A stretch of 64,000 nucleotides of DNA from Dermatemys mawii (taxonomy: Eukaryota; Chordata; Testudines; Dermatemydidae), in NCBI GenBank assembly GCA_007922305.1, contig ML677364.1:16886260-16950259 (forward strand). Reading direction: 5' to 3'. The notes under the pieces are model-generated. The model worked only from the letters and a program-made list of their open reading frames with translations. It did not search any database and was not told the origin of the DNA. Positions 1-12,000 of this stretch are shown piece after piece. A program made the position numbers and the translations under genes. Numbering within the stretch: the stretch's first letter is position 1; each line of letters begins with the position of its first letter.

Positions 1-504
1 ATGGGGGGAAGTCAATGGTTCTCTTTTGTATAATATGCTTCATCACATTTTATGCCATAAACTGTCCAAAACAGATTAGAATAGAGCATTGCTTTAAGCT
101 TTTCACCATTGACTAGCGAAAAGAAACAAAAACAGCAGCTGTTCACAAGAGAGCCTTACCAAATAAATTAGTGTATGAATTGCTAGTTCATTCCAATCCC
201 AGTAACCTTCCAGGAACAGCAGCAGCAACTTTATTCTTAGACTATATGGCACATTTATAGTTTATAAGGTTAGAACTTTAGCTCTCAACAGGAGTTGAGA
301 ATACCAGATTAGAGTCTGGTTGATTTATGTGTGTATCCAAATAATGGCAAGTTTAATCAAGTGCATGGTATATTTTGTATAATTACCATTCCTATGCCTG
401 ACTGAAGTCAGTGGGAGTTATGTAGGTGCATCTGACAGTATGATTGGCTCCCTGAAATTTTGGCTCAGTCCATTTTTTCTGCAGTTATTATTTGTTAACT
501 GTGT

Positions 505-650
505 TGTCTGTTGGGGAGCCAGGAAATTTGGATTCCATTCCCAATAATGCTGCTTAGCCATCGTATGGCCTTGGGCTAGTCACTTAAATTCTCTGTGTCC
601 CAGTTTTCCGAGCTGTAATATTAGATTGTTACTACTTAGCCATGTTTTTG
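505..650 (+). repeat. MIR-like SINE
   Basis: The text shows the tRNA-derived SINE core seen in MIR-type elements: a segment like GGATTCCATTCCCAAT, then CCTTGGGCTAGTCACTTAA, then a degenerate CAGTTTTCC. The 3' part fades out. It lies in GTPBP6 intron sequence; 1-504 shows nothing I can name. Confidence 0.65.
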
Positions 651-725
651 AAGTAATTTTAACATCCTTTAATTAAAGTCACCATATTTACTTTGGTACA
701 AATGTTACTCTTTTTACTTTGCTAG

Positions 726-796
726 AACAAATCTGAGAAATGAGACGTCTCAGTTAGATCAGCAAAGAGGTGGATCAAGATACATCATGGGGTCAG
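726..796 (+). CDS. GTPBP6: GTPBP6 exon: end of the HflX linker
   Basis: The exon lies between the acceptor TTTGCTAG and the donor GTAAAA. It starts with the last base of a split codon and encodes TNLRNETSQLDQQRGGSRY then IMGS, ending on the first base of a Gly codon. The Leu-Asp-Gln-Gln and Gly-Ser-Gly pattern matches the segment before the G domain in HflX proteins. It is too short to appear as an open reading frame on its own. Confidence 0.87.
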
Positions 797-3700
797 GTAA
801 AATGTAAATATTTATATGAACTGTGGGGTTATCTTCTATAATCTATGACCAAGTTTAATTGCTTTTTGGAAGTTGTGGTAGCTGTGACAGGTGGATTGAT
901 TTAAGAAAAGACTATTTAAATCATTTAAATCATTATTGAAATCAAGTGGAAAGTTTTGATTTAAATTATTGATTTTATTCAGCTTTTCCTTTTGTATTTC
1001 AGTTATTTTCTAAAGAAAGGTGCATTCTCATTGGCTGATATAACCTTTACAACATGTTGATATGCAACTAAATAGAGCCTTTACTCTAGATTTGGTACAT
1101 CTGTTATCTAGTAGGGTACACTAACTATAACTGTATACATTTATTTAAGCAATTATGTAGCTTAATATTTTCAAATTCTTATTGTATATTTATAATAGGT
1201 TAGAAAATTGTGAAATGATATATTGCTTATTTACTAGATAATTTAACTGTTTGCTCATGGCTTGTGTCAAGCTGCATTAGGTTGGTAACAGGAATTTAAT
1301 TAAACACACAAAACATCCTGTAAAATGTTTTTTTATTAAACAAAACTACTTTAAATATTTTGGATACATAAATTACTGTATTTTTCCATGAGCTAGAGAG
1401 TAAGTTGCCCCGGTGGGTGGAATCATAAATACTTATGACTTGAGAATTGAGCCTCTCAGAGCTCAGTTAGGGAGAAGCTATAAAATAGGAGTATGAGATG
1501 GCTCAGTGGACGATCCTGATGACATACATGACCATATACATATACACAGGCCACATTATTATTATTTTTAAAATGCTTAAAGATGTGTGTGTTGCCAGCA
1601 AGGGCAATGAGCAACCTATATGGTTGCTCCAGTATGACACCTTTAAAAGTCAATTGTAACTTTGTCTCGGTTCTGTCTTAGTCAAGTAATTGAGTCCATG
1701 CATTCTTAAGACTGCTTTGAATGTATATTGCCAGTTCTCTATCACTGTTCTAAGTAGTTTCATAACACAGCTTGATTTCCATCTCTTATCGGTTGTTCAG
1801 CCACTTACTAGTTTATATTCTTTAGGTGAGACTTTCGTGGAAATGCAGTATCGTCTCTTGAAAGAAAAAGAATTTAAAATTAGGAATGCCCTGGAAAAGC
1901 TGAGAAGAAAGAGGTCTCTACTCAGAACACAGCGTAGAAGGCGTGAGTTTCCAGTTATCTCAGTAATGGGCTACACTAATTGTGGTAAGAAAAAACTCCT
2001 GAAGTTATAACACAAGGCTTTGTGTTACAGAATTGTTATTAGTTCCCTGATTGTCTAATGCAGCGTATCACAAAGTTTTTTCCCTCTGCGGGCCCCTTTC
2101 AGACATACTTCTCGCGACCCGGGATATGTCCACCGAAATACCACCGAATAGAAAGCTTCCACTTTCGGTGGCACTTCGGCGGACACAAATAGAACACTTC
2201 CCCATTTCGGCAGTGTCCCGGGGCCAATCCTGCAGCAATGCAGGAACAGCGTGGCCCCCCCCCTTTGGGGGATCCTGCACACCTCCTGGAGTGCGTGCAC
2301 CCCACTTTGAAGATCACTGATCTAATGAATACATCAGTGAAAATTTTGGTAGAAAGGCAAACCGTATTTGTTGGTTGTTAGTGAGATCTGCTGCACTTCT
2401 AGAGCCAGGTTTTGCCTTGGATAATTGCTCAAATTCCCATTATTGTCAGTAAGCATTCTGCATCCTGTGCAAGGGGAGATTATGCCTCTTAATGTGTATC
2501 CTTATTGTTGGTCAAAATGGGTAGTAGGTTAAGACTCCGTTATAACTTTGTGTAGACAGCGAGCAGATAGGAATTATTTTCAATCCATACCAACATGAGC
2601 TGGACTTAAACTGGTGATCTCTAGGGGTAAAAGTTCCTATATCCCATTACTCAATCATTTGAGCCATGTATGTTAATTTTACTTGAAGCAGTCTGTTTAA
2701 ATTGTGTTTTATTCTGCTCTGATTTCTGTTAGGGAAAACCACTTTGATCAAGGCATTGACTGGAGATGAAGGACTGCAGCCTCAAGATCAACTATTTGCC
2801 ACCCTTGATATTACAGCTCATGCTGGCTATCTACCCTCACACCTGGCAGTTATTTATGTTGACACTATAGGCTTTCTCTCTGAATTGCCTCATGATCTCA
2901 TTGAGTCCTTTTCAGCCACTTTAGAAGATGTGGCTTACTCAGTAAGTAATTGATTCGAAAACGTATCAATGTCTGTATTGTTGTCTTTGGGTCAGTCTTC
3001 ACCTTTGCAGAGGGGTGGGAGTTCATTGGCTTGCTGTTTATAGTGGTACATCTGACTAGCTTTATTGCAACATTTGGATACTATCGTCACTATTGCACAA
3101 TATCTTGTTGTAAGCCAGTATTCCACTTTTATGTTTTATGTATTTTTAAGCGTGACAAGACTTCAGAAGTAAAATGTATTCTATTGGAACAGACATGGAG
3201 ACTTTGTATTGTATAAAAATCTAGATGGAGGTTTATGGGTCTTTGAGAATAGATTTTTAAAATCAAGGTGTAGGGAGAAAGTTTGTAGAAATTTCTTTAA
3301 AATTAAATTTATTTCAGTACCATTAAATAACAGCCTAGTAGATGATGAAATTATAACCTGAGGTGTAAATAATCATGAAATTAATTTAAATGTACTTTCC
3401 TAAGACTTTGTTATTAAAATGAATTTCAAATGGCATTAGACCCATACAGTTCATACCCACAGACATATAAACACCAAGTTAACATGAAAAGCTTACAAAA
3501 ATGACATTTTCAAAGCTAAGACTCCAACTGTCTTTATTTGTCCTTTTCTGTCTAGTTATTGTCGTTTATGCAAGATGTTAATTTTGGACCTAAGTTTTTA
3601 GAAACTTTTACAATAATATGTAGGCCCAAGATGTTGAACCATTTCGAGTCAGGTGCTAAAAATAAAAGGTTGCTACATTTTGGGTGCCACTTGCAATATG

Positions 3701-5739
3701 CTTCTTGCCCACATCTCTGGTCATGGGTGCACCAAGGCCTAATACTGCATATGCAGTTTGTGCCAACAGATTTATTGTATACCAGTGGTTCACCATCACT
3801 GACACAGGTGTACTAAAGGCTACGGGGAAGAATATAGTTCTAGAGTGCTTTATAGCATTACAAAAAGCATGTATTACTTAATATATCCCAGTTTCTGGTG
3901 GCTAGGATAAAAATCACTGCCCGTCTTATAAGCTTTTGGAAGTGTCTGAGTTGTTCCTGCTTTACCTCTCCAAAATTACACAAGTCGTGTTTGGGATTTT
4001 TTAGTGTTGGATTTCTTCAGGGATATTACTTCTCTTTCTGCTGTATTTTTCAAGTCCCTGTCTTTGCTCAACCTTGGTTTAGAAAGAAGAAAATCATAAC
4101 AAACTTGGTTGGGAGGGTTTGTTTTGAGCTAAGGACCAGGCTACAGACCTACTATGCATCTAGCCTTCCACTTTGGAGTAAACATTTGGTCTTGATTTGA
4201 AATCTGTTCCAGAAATACAGCTTAATTTGTTAACCTGACTGTGTGCTCTCCACTACAAAGGAATATGCCTCATGAAACAGAAATGCCAAATTATTATTTT
4301 AAAACAGCCATTATCACCTGTAATCATATTGTGTACTTTTATTTGCTAGGATTTAATAGTTCATGTGAGGGACATTAGTCATCCAGAAACTGTCCTCCAG
4401 AAAGCAAGTGTTTTGTCTGTTCTGAAGAATCTTAATCTTCCAAGCCATTTACTGGATTCAGTTGTAGAAGTTCATAACAAAGTGGATTTGATAGAACGGT
4501 AAGAGGGAAAGTACAGTTCTAAAAGTGTTACTGCATTTTAACTCATGTTTCCTAGTTCCATGTAGCATTTACAAGTATTTATTTGTATTATTGCACACAA
4601 ATGCTTGCCAAGAATCTAATTTTCAAGGCCTGCAGGGAACTTCTAGGCACCTTTTGTATATACTACTGGGATACTGCTTCCTCAGTCCTTTCCTTGTATA
4701 AGGATCTGGAGAGCTTTGTCTTTAGAAGTAAAATAAGATCAGAGCTCATTGTCATCTGCAGATAAGATGTCTCTGTAGTCAGTCACCAGAATCTAATATA
4801 CAGCCAAATAGTCTGTTTGGAACACGTCCAGCCTTTACTCTTTTTAGAGATACAACCCCTCATCTACTGTTAAATTCCTGCATTTCAGTTAAGTCACCTG
4901 CTCTGCCAGCACATTTCTAGCTGACAGTTGTTGTCTTCCAGGAACAAGTCCCCTGAAACAAATGCTATAGCTGTTTCTGCTCTTCTTGGATATGGATTGG
5001 AAGAACTGAAAGGGGAGATTGAGAGAACAGTTTTGAAAACAACTGGGAAAAATATTCTGACAATTAAAGTCAACTTAGCTGGACCTCAACTAAGGTAAAC
5101 AATTGTGACTTGTACAGTTAGACTTTTTGAAAGGCAGGGCTATGTGTGTATGTGTGTATATATATATGTGTGTGTGTGTATATATAATATATATATATAT
5201 TATATATACACATACTACTTTTGAAGTTTTGTCTGACTAATCTCAGATGAAATGATATAGTCTCCCAAAGAACTCTAGATTCTGCTTTTTTTAAAGTTTT
5301 CTTTTGTAGGAGGACATTTAAGAAGTGATTCTTTTACATTGTTTAATTTACTGTGTATATGCATACAAAATATTTTTTTCAAACAAACAACCTATTGGAG
5401 CTAGAGCCACAGTTGAATCCAATAAAAGACCAAGTTTTGTGAAGTATTATGCCTCTTTTCATAACAGGAATAGTTTGTTGTGGGAGCAAAAATAAGAACG
5501 TTTCCCTTTATTAGGCTTATTTGTTTCAAAGTGGGGAATTACTTGCATAAAATAAAGGCCTTGTTTTGTGCATTAATGAATGCCTGTAAGATGCTGATGC
5601 GGTTTTTCTTTTCAGTTGGCTGCATAAAGAAGCAACAGTTCAGGAAGTGGATGTTATGCCTGAAGATGGCACAGCCAACGTGAAGGTGATCATAAGTAAT
5701 TCTGCTTTGGGCAAATACAAAAAACTTTTCCCACCGTAA
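726..5739 (+). CDS. GTPBP6: GTPBP6, C-terminal part (putative GTP-binding protein 6, HflX family)
   Basis: Six exons join in frame: 726-796, 1826-1984, 2733-2941, 4350-4498, 4942-5094 and 5616-5739. They give 287 residues and a TAA stop. All introns are GT-AG and the phases agree at every junction. The protein belongs to the HflX-type TRAFAC GTPases; mammalian GTPBP6 acts on the mitochondrial ribosome (known for the family). Visible motifs are the linker Gly-Ser-Gly-Glu-Thr, a basic helical stretch, the P-loop GYTNCGKTT (split by an intron), G3 DTIGF, G4 NKVD and G5 VSALL. The N-terminal HflX domain, including the start codon, must lie left of base 1: I saw no further exon in 1-725. The 3' end faces the 3' end of PLCXD1, about 3 kb away. 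No frameshift or stop interrupts the frame, so the gene looks functional. Confidence 0.93.
1826..1984 (+). CDS. GTPBP6: GTPBP6 exon: basic helix and first half of the P-loop
   Basis: The acceptor is ATTCTTTAG and the donor GTAAGA. The exon encodes ETFVEMQYRLLKEKEFKI, a lysine/arginine-rich helix, and FPVISVMGYTNC followed by the first base of Gly. The P-loop is therefore completed only after splicing to 2733. The open frame continuing to 2010 is intron read-through. Confidence 0.93.
2061..2319. mobile_element. Non-autonomous hAT-like MITE in a GTPBP6 intron
   Basis: A GC-rich block of 259 bp has ends that are imperfect inverted repeats (CAGCGTATCACAAAG at the left, CACTTTGAAGATCACTG-like at the right). 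It is flanked by near-identical 8-bp duplications, GTCTAATG (2053-2060) and ATCTAATG (2320-2327). The 8-bp duplication and CAG...CTG ends indicate a hAT insertion. Several overlapping ORFs inside it on both strands have no coding character. Confidence 0.75.
2733..2941 (+). CDS. GTPBP6: GTPBP6 exon: P-loop lysine, switch regions and G3
   Basis: The acceptor is TTTCTGTTAG and the donor GTAAGT. The exon completes the P-loop (GKTTLIKALTG), contains FATLDITAH (switch I Thr, the G2 element) and VIYVDTIGFLSELPHDLIES (G3 DTxGF at 2861-2875). It ends on a full codon. Confidence 0.95.
4350..4498 (+). CDS. GTPBP6: GTPBP6 exon: G4 NKVD
   Basis: The acceptor is TTTGCTAG and the donor GTAAGA. The exon encodes DLIVHVRDISHPETVLQ and, at its end, the guanine-specificity motif NKVD (4476-4487). 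This segment is highly typical of the HflX/GTPBP6 family. Confidence 0.95.
4942..5094 (+). CDS. GTPBP6: GTPBP6 exon: G5 region
   Basis: The acceptor is GTTGTCTTCCAG and the donor GTAAAC. The exon encodes NKSPETNAIAVSALLGYGLE followed by a Lys/Glu-rich helix; VSALL is the G5 element. It closes the G domain. Confidence 0.93.
5137..5216. repeat. TG/TA microsatellite
   Basis: Alternating TG and TA dinucleotides run for about 70 bp in the intron just after the G5 exon. The second half is a self-complementary AT-rich run. The tract is likely to vary in length between individuals. Confidence 0.9.
5616..5739 (+). CDS. GTPBP6: GTPBP6 terminal exon
   Basis: The acceptor is CTTTTCAG. The exon encodes a C-terminal domain beginning WLHKEATVQEVDVMPEDGTA and ends KLFPP then TAA at 5737-5739. 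The WLH...A.V motif is common near the C-terminus of HflX-like proteins. Confidence 0.92.
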
Positions 5740-6159
5740 CAAGTTATTTATTCTGTGCAATAGTCTTTGGAAAAAGAACTAATCAGCTGGCAGTGAGGCT
5801 TTTTGAAATGAAGGTGGTAATCTCTCTGTTCATATGCAGTAGAGATTGTCAGTCCTGCCCACTTGAGGTTTTTGGACACATGACATTGAGCTGAAGCTGG
5901 AGCTATGTGAAATGGTGTCAGTGCTTCCTAAATGCCTCTGCATGGGAATACTACAGACCTCCAGCCTCTTTTCATTGACACACACATACCAAGGAAAGCA
6001 CTAATTTCAAACTGTGAAACATTTGTCTGTGTATTGGAACTGCTCTAAACTCTGGTCCTGGAGGTCTTGTGAACCAGTGTGTGGTAATCAAATTCAATTT
6101 CAGCACATTGCCAAGTTTATTAAATCATGTATACTAGCTTTTTCTGTAACGGGTTTAAG

Positions 6160-6165
6160 AATAAA
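6160..6165 (+). promoter_or_regulatory. Candidate poly(A) signal of GTPBP6
   Basis: AATAAA lies about 420 bp after the GTPBP6 stop and is the first canonical hexamer downstream that I noticed. Assigning it to this gene is inference. Confidence 0.45.
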
Positions 6166-7499
6166 TATTGTTTTTTACTACTGGTCCTGGCCACATTTAT
6201 TTCGTGACTGGAAATTATAAACTATTGAGGGAAAAGAGAGATTGCTGGCCACCATATAATTGCTTAAGCATCTAAATAGTAGAAGGTAGAGGTTGCTATG
6301 TTCATTAAGCATTTTGCTTGCTAAAGGGTTAGTGCAAAGGATTTAGTTAATTATAGGATGGTAAAAAGTGCATGTTTATGTAAAGTTTTAACCAGGAAAA
6401 TAGAAGAAACAAACTTTTCTATAACACAAATCTCCAAACAAAATAAGGAACTACTACTTATCCTTGCATACTGTGTTTTAAATATTATAGATGGTGTTAT
6501 GGGTGAAGTTAAATCTTTCTTGCTTAAGAATTGCTATCTCAGTGTGGGCCCAGAGCTATTGCCAGAACTCATCTGACTATAAAAATCAATAGGGATTTCT
6601 GCTTCAGACCTGATGACACAATATGTTGTAGGCCTATTATGAGCTAACCACAGGATTCCAGTACTGCAGACAAGGAAATTATATCTCAAATTTAAAAACT
6701 TAAAAGAATGTAATATTTACAAAAAAGGAGAGAAAAAGACTATGAATGAATAGGAAACACAAAATATAGCAACACTGTGAGGCAAATAACTGTGTGTGTA
6801 TCATAGAAGTGAATAAGTTTGTTTACTAGAGCAGAAAAATACTGTGCAGAAAAACATTTAAATACATGTAATATAGCATTTTATGCAAATGACACACATT
6901 TTATATACACTTTATAAATACAACAAAATACATCGCTGCTATATACTATCAGTAAACAGGAAAAGGACATGGATAAAATATACTTTGACAGATAGGCAGA
7001 ATTTTTCTAAACAATGGGTTTCCATTGACACACCACCCATAAATCAGTGTGAAGTTTCACAAGGAGGCAATTTCTTTGCCATTTATTTCTAGAACTCAAA
7101 TATGCTTTGGGGTCAAGTAACATTTGAGTTCAGTCCTGACCTAGTAGGATAGATGTTCATCTTAACTACCCACCAGTGGCATAAAAAGTGTGTTGTGTAG
7201 CTAAAGAATGAGGTATACTGACAAAGCCGCACAGTGACACTTGTGCTAAACAGTGAAGCTTATACAACACCTGCCTCCTCTGTTCCTGGCTCTTGCCAAT
7301 GATACTTGGGCCTCATTTTCGTTTCATTTCAAAATGCACCTAGTGTATCCAAAAACAAAAATAGAAAAATAGTATTAATCAGTGCATGACATAAAACCCA
7401 TGATTTGGAATGTACAAGTAAGTCCAGATAACAAAATAGCAACTAAGCAGATATTGGGTAAGTAAGAGGGGAAAAAGTCTGTTTCCGTGTTATAAATAT

Positions 7500-7712
7500 T
7501 AATCTAGAGCACAATTTAGGCTGTAAATTGGAAGATTTCTAACCATCAAAGGACTGAAGTTCTAGAACGGTCTTCCACTAGGGGAGTGGGGGAAACAGCT
7601 AGTTTTAAAATGGAGCGTGATGCATTTATGAAAGGGTTGCCTACAAGAGTAGAGGACCGGACTTGATTTGATGACCCAGGTGATCGCTTCCAGTTCTATG
7701 AACATGGAACTC
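7500..7712 (+). mobile_element. Degraded CR1 3' end
   Basis: Phrases such as GGACTTGATTTGATGACC and TCGCTTCCAGTTCTATGAA match the 3' untranslated end of CR1 LINEs, which usually ends in TTCTATGATTCT-like octamers. The fragment is old and short. Confidence 0.5.
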
Positions 7713-8431
7713 TGCTGAAGATACTCTAGATTTACATCAGTGTAAATTAAAGTAGACTTTAGTCCATAGAGTATTATAGTTCAATTGAACTGTGAAAAAC
7801 ATTTTTTAAAAATCTTGCTTGTGTTTTACTGGGGGCTATATAACAGTCCCCTCGTTCAAGATATTTCAAGTTAAATGGGTAAAAATCTACTCAGAGGGCC
7901 CAGTTGTGCTACCTTGAAGTCAGAATTGGCATGACTATAAAAGGGGGACAATATCAGGCCTTAGAAATATGTAGTAAACAGTAGTATATTAGCATAGAGA
8001 CTGCTGATGAACATTGTGATAATAAACTTACCAGGCTGTAAGACAGACACTAAAGGATCAATTCAGCTCTTGAGTGCAGTATTGTAATTTCCAAGATGCC
8101 AAAATGCCCGCCTAATGACCAACTTGACATATTCCAGAATAATGCCAAGATTCTTTAAGAACACTGTCAGTTTTGATAAATTCACTTACAGGCATAGTAA
8201 GAAGTAAAGCCTTAAATTATCAAAACAATGTATTCTAAAAATCTAATTTTGTATCCTAATTATGTTGTGTGCTTTTAACATTTCACTCACCTTGGCCCAT
8301 GAAAACAAACTAGTCCGTTTCACTGTCTGGTGCACATACTGAGATGTGCAAACACACACAAATATTTAAATCCATACCTAAAAAATTTTCATTGACATAA
8401 CTACATTATTTGCATTAAGAATGAGTTTTTC

Positions 8432-8437
8432 TTTATT
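8432..8437 (-). promoter_or_regulatory. Candidate poly(A) signal of PLCXD1
   Basis: TTTATT on the plus strand reads AATAAA on the minus strand, about 330 bp after the PLCXD1 stop. The link to this gene is inference. Confidence 0.4.
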
Positions 8438-8763
8438 TTCTAAAAGTTTTGCGAAAGATGAGTAAGGCTCTTAGGATATTCTCTAACACCTGTTACTGCA
8501 GAATTTATGCTCTTCCCAGCTAAATTACACCTACATGGCAAGGGTTCTAGAGAACATAAGGAGAGGCCGTCTTGCTCTTCTTCCTCCCCTAGTTATAGGA
8601 AGTTTGTTTGTCATAAGTGTCATGTATTTTAAAATCTGACTTTGGTGCGAAAGCGTCAACTAATGAATCTTCACAATGTCTCTGGGAGGAAGAAACATAC
8701 ACACGCTATGTATCTGAATCAGGAAAACTGCTCTCCCTGTGATAGCTGATCAAAAGCTGAAAG

Positions 8764-9044
8764 TCATGAAACATCCTTTAATTCAGTCTCAGTACCATGG
8801 TAATGTAATGGAGGGAGGATTTTTTTGTTAAGTTCTATCACATCATTCACAAAATCATCATTTCCTATAAAGTCTCCAGCAATTATGTTGATACAGTCCC
8901 TCTTTGGTCCTGGATACTGTTGCTTTATCCAGAGTTTCAAGTATGGAAAGCTAGAAAGGGTCATTTTCTTCAAGGATCCAGATGGATGTTCCAGAATGTA
9001 CTTTAAGTCTTCAGTAAGGTTAATCCCTGCAACAAAGAAACAGT
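8764..9044 (-). CDS. PLCXD1: PLCXD1 terminal exon
   Basis: The acceptor is TTCGTTTCAG (minus strand). The exon encodes [20 protein letters not shown] and later [20 protein letters not shown], ending with TGA at 8766-8764. The tail after [11 protein letters not shown] is longer than in the human protein. Confidence 0.93.
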
Positions 9045-12000
9045 CTGAAACGAACAAAAAAAAGAAATATTAAAGTATCTGTCATTACTTGAGCATTGAC
9101 TCAGCCTTACATCTAGTGTTGTCTCTTGAATAATTAGCAGAGGAGCTTCATCCAGAAAAATAGGTTTGTCTCAATAGCTCACCTCTCAGAGTTGCAAGCT
9201 ATGCTATGCAGATATGGAGCAATTAAAACCAGTTAACCTAACTTTGGCTCACATGCTTCAATATATAGTCACTTAATTTACTCATCTTGTGAGAAAATAT
9301 TCCCTGCTTGCTAGTCTCCATCAATCAAGGAAAATTTTCATAAAGGTGAAACCTAGGTAACTTAAACAGTAACTTGAGTTCCCTATATAAATATTGTGCC
9401 TTGATTTGGCAATCTCTTTTTATGAACAGTATTGCACAAATATCTGTGGCAAGATCCAGTCACAGATTTCCCCTTAAGAGTTGCATCAACTTCTACAGGC
9501 TAACAAGCAACGGCTTCATTGAGGACTCTCCTGTAAATGTCAGGTGCATAATATGGCCCATTGTTCCTAAAACTGGGACTTAGATACTTAAGTACCTTTG
9601 TGGATCAGGCCCAAATGCATATGTTGGCAATAAGTCGCTTGGGGTTTCTACTCATTTCTTGTTCCTGGGTGTGTTCAAAGTTCCTTTAAGTGACATATGG
9701 TAGGTACCTGGGCGCCCATTCTGTTTCATTTGTTCCAGATACTGGATAAGATCTCGGGATGCAGTCTTGTTTCCCCACCAATAAGGAATTGCAGGCCATA
9801 GTTCATGGTGCTTCATTACTTCAGTCACATCCTCATAGGAGATGATAACCTGGTAACCATATCTCCACATGTTCTGTAGTGTTGGAACCACCTGAAAGGA
9901 ATGACAGTCCTACTGTTAAAGTTCACAGGAGCTGGATGACTAATTCCTGGGCAACTCTGTAAAAATTCAAATGCTACAGCATGAACTTGCTCTGAAATGA
10001 AACAGATGCAGACTCAATTCAGACAATGCTGCTAAACCTGCCAACAAAAAGCAGGCACCAGCTGAGTTAGAAGGTGCTTCGGCCTGAGAGAGCTCTGTGA
10101 TGGTAATAACAACTTGAGATCCTTGAGGAATCAAGCAGTCTCTGTCTTTTTAGTAGTTCTAGTTAAAAGTTATCCTTCCTCCTGTCTAATAGGAAACCAA
10201 CTACAATTCCTCTAATGCCTTCTATAAACACACACCAGCTCTAGACAAGTGTGCTAGAAGTACTGCAAGAGTGCGGGGGGAAGGGTTGACATGCAACAAA
10301 AACATATCCCTCCCAGAGCCCTCAAGGAAGCACCCCCACACCAGACTGACCCTCCTGGCCCTGTCAAGGGAGAACCCTAATCACTAGCCTGACCCTCTTC
10401 TTTCACTCTCTCACAGTCTCCATCATCCCAATCTCCAGTGCCTATGAATCAGAACCAGTTCCCCTATCCGTAAAAACAAGATGATCTGTGTATCAAAAAT
10501 TCCTTTTGTGGTGAGAGCAGTTTAATTCATCTCACTCTGGCTAACCACTCTGAACACAAGTAATCTATTCCATTACCTTCTCTAATATTGGTCCTGTTAA
10601 TCCAGACCTGAATGTCAAAGAGTGCTTCGAGGAAACAATAAAACAATGTCACTCAGGTCTTCAGTTGAGGCCTTAAATATTCAGGAGCATCTAATTTTCC
10701 CCAAAACTGTTCTATTTTAACTCTGCTGCACAAATCTCTTTGAAATGGTAATCTTGAATGGTTACCACTACATACAGTAACTTCAAAGCCTTAATTCAAA
10801 TAGTAAACAGGGTCATCATTATCCTGTAGCCCTCAAGTCTCCAGAGAAGTCTCACTGTTCATGTGCCTCTTTGAAATGTTAATTGTTTAACTGCTCAGAG
10901 CTCTTGTACCTCGTAGCTGGTTTTTAAAAAAAATACAGGAAAATTGTAACTCTTAGAATTTAATCATTAAATAATTTCTGATTATTAAATCAAGCCCTTT
11001 CTGGAGAGCTGGAGGGTTCAAAGGAATGGTAGTAAGATGGCAAGTATCTCTCACCTCTATGTTGGCAGGTTGAATCCAGCTAAATTCAATAGAAAAAGTC
11101 ATTACCACCTGCTGGCTGTTGTGTGAAGTCAGTAGGTGGTCCCAGTCCATTCCCTAGTGGAGAAGCCCACATAATAAAAAAAACACTAGAACTAATTAGT
11201 GCCTTGTTGGCAGCTGTAGCAGGGAGGTCCAGGATCAAAAAAGACAGCGCAGACTACTGTCTCATTTTTTAACTACTATCTCTCTGGAACACGGCTGACA
11301 TACATTGGTGGAGCAGGGTGAGGAAGCTGTATTGCTGCTGCTATTCTGTAGCAATTCTAGCAGAGAACTTCAGGGCCACAGAATTGTCAGGAGAACACTA
11401 GCACTAAAAATACATTAAAAAAAAAAAAAACGCCTCCATGGACATTCCCAGTACTAAAGTGCATTTAACATCATCACTCTGACTAGGCATGCTAGGGGAG
11501 TGAATGGTTTTGAATGCAATCAGTGGAACCAGGTGTGAATCAATCTATCAGGTGCCAGTATAATTCACAGGGGCAATTACAAAGTTCACCTAATTACCAA
11601 ACATCTTGTGTACCCTTTACTAGACTGCAGTAAAGAAATTTTACAAAGGGCCATTTTAGGCATGAAGAGAGGGGAGAGGAAAAGGAAGAAGTGTATATTT
11701 TTAAATCTGTATTTATATACTATATGGCTTTGTCCACATTAGCAAACTAAGCCACAGCAAAATGCAGGTCTGCTAATAATAGCAATGGTAGAGAATTACA
11801 GCTATAAGATTTGCTAGTACAGATGCAGCTTATTTTGCAAAAAAATTAAACTGAACTAGGAGGAAACCAAAAAAGAGTCCTCCACAAATTTAGCTAACCT
11901 ACAGAAAGTAACAGAGAATGATACACTCTTTACAGAGTTTCTAAGCCATCCTGTCAAATGTAAGGGTATGTATGTCTACACTGCCCACGTTACAGCACCT

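Larger units (their letters stand above)
5740..8763. other. Intergenic stretch between convergent GTPBP6 and PLCXD1
   Basis: This 3 kb holds the 3' UTRs of both genes and AT-rich single-copy-looking DNA. No ORF longer than about 72 codons shows protein-family character. A CR1-like 3' end sits at about 7500-7712. Otherwise I see nothing here. Confidence 0.6.

Noticed and set aside
2051..2320. ORFs of 70-89 codons on both strands in a GTPBP6 intron
   Set aside because: They coincide exactly with a hAT-like MITE bounded by 8-bp target duplications.
8825..9073. 82-codon plus-strand ORF
   Set aside because: Antisense shadow of the PLCXD1 terminal exon.
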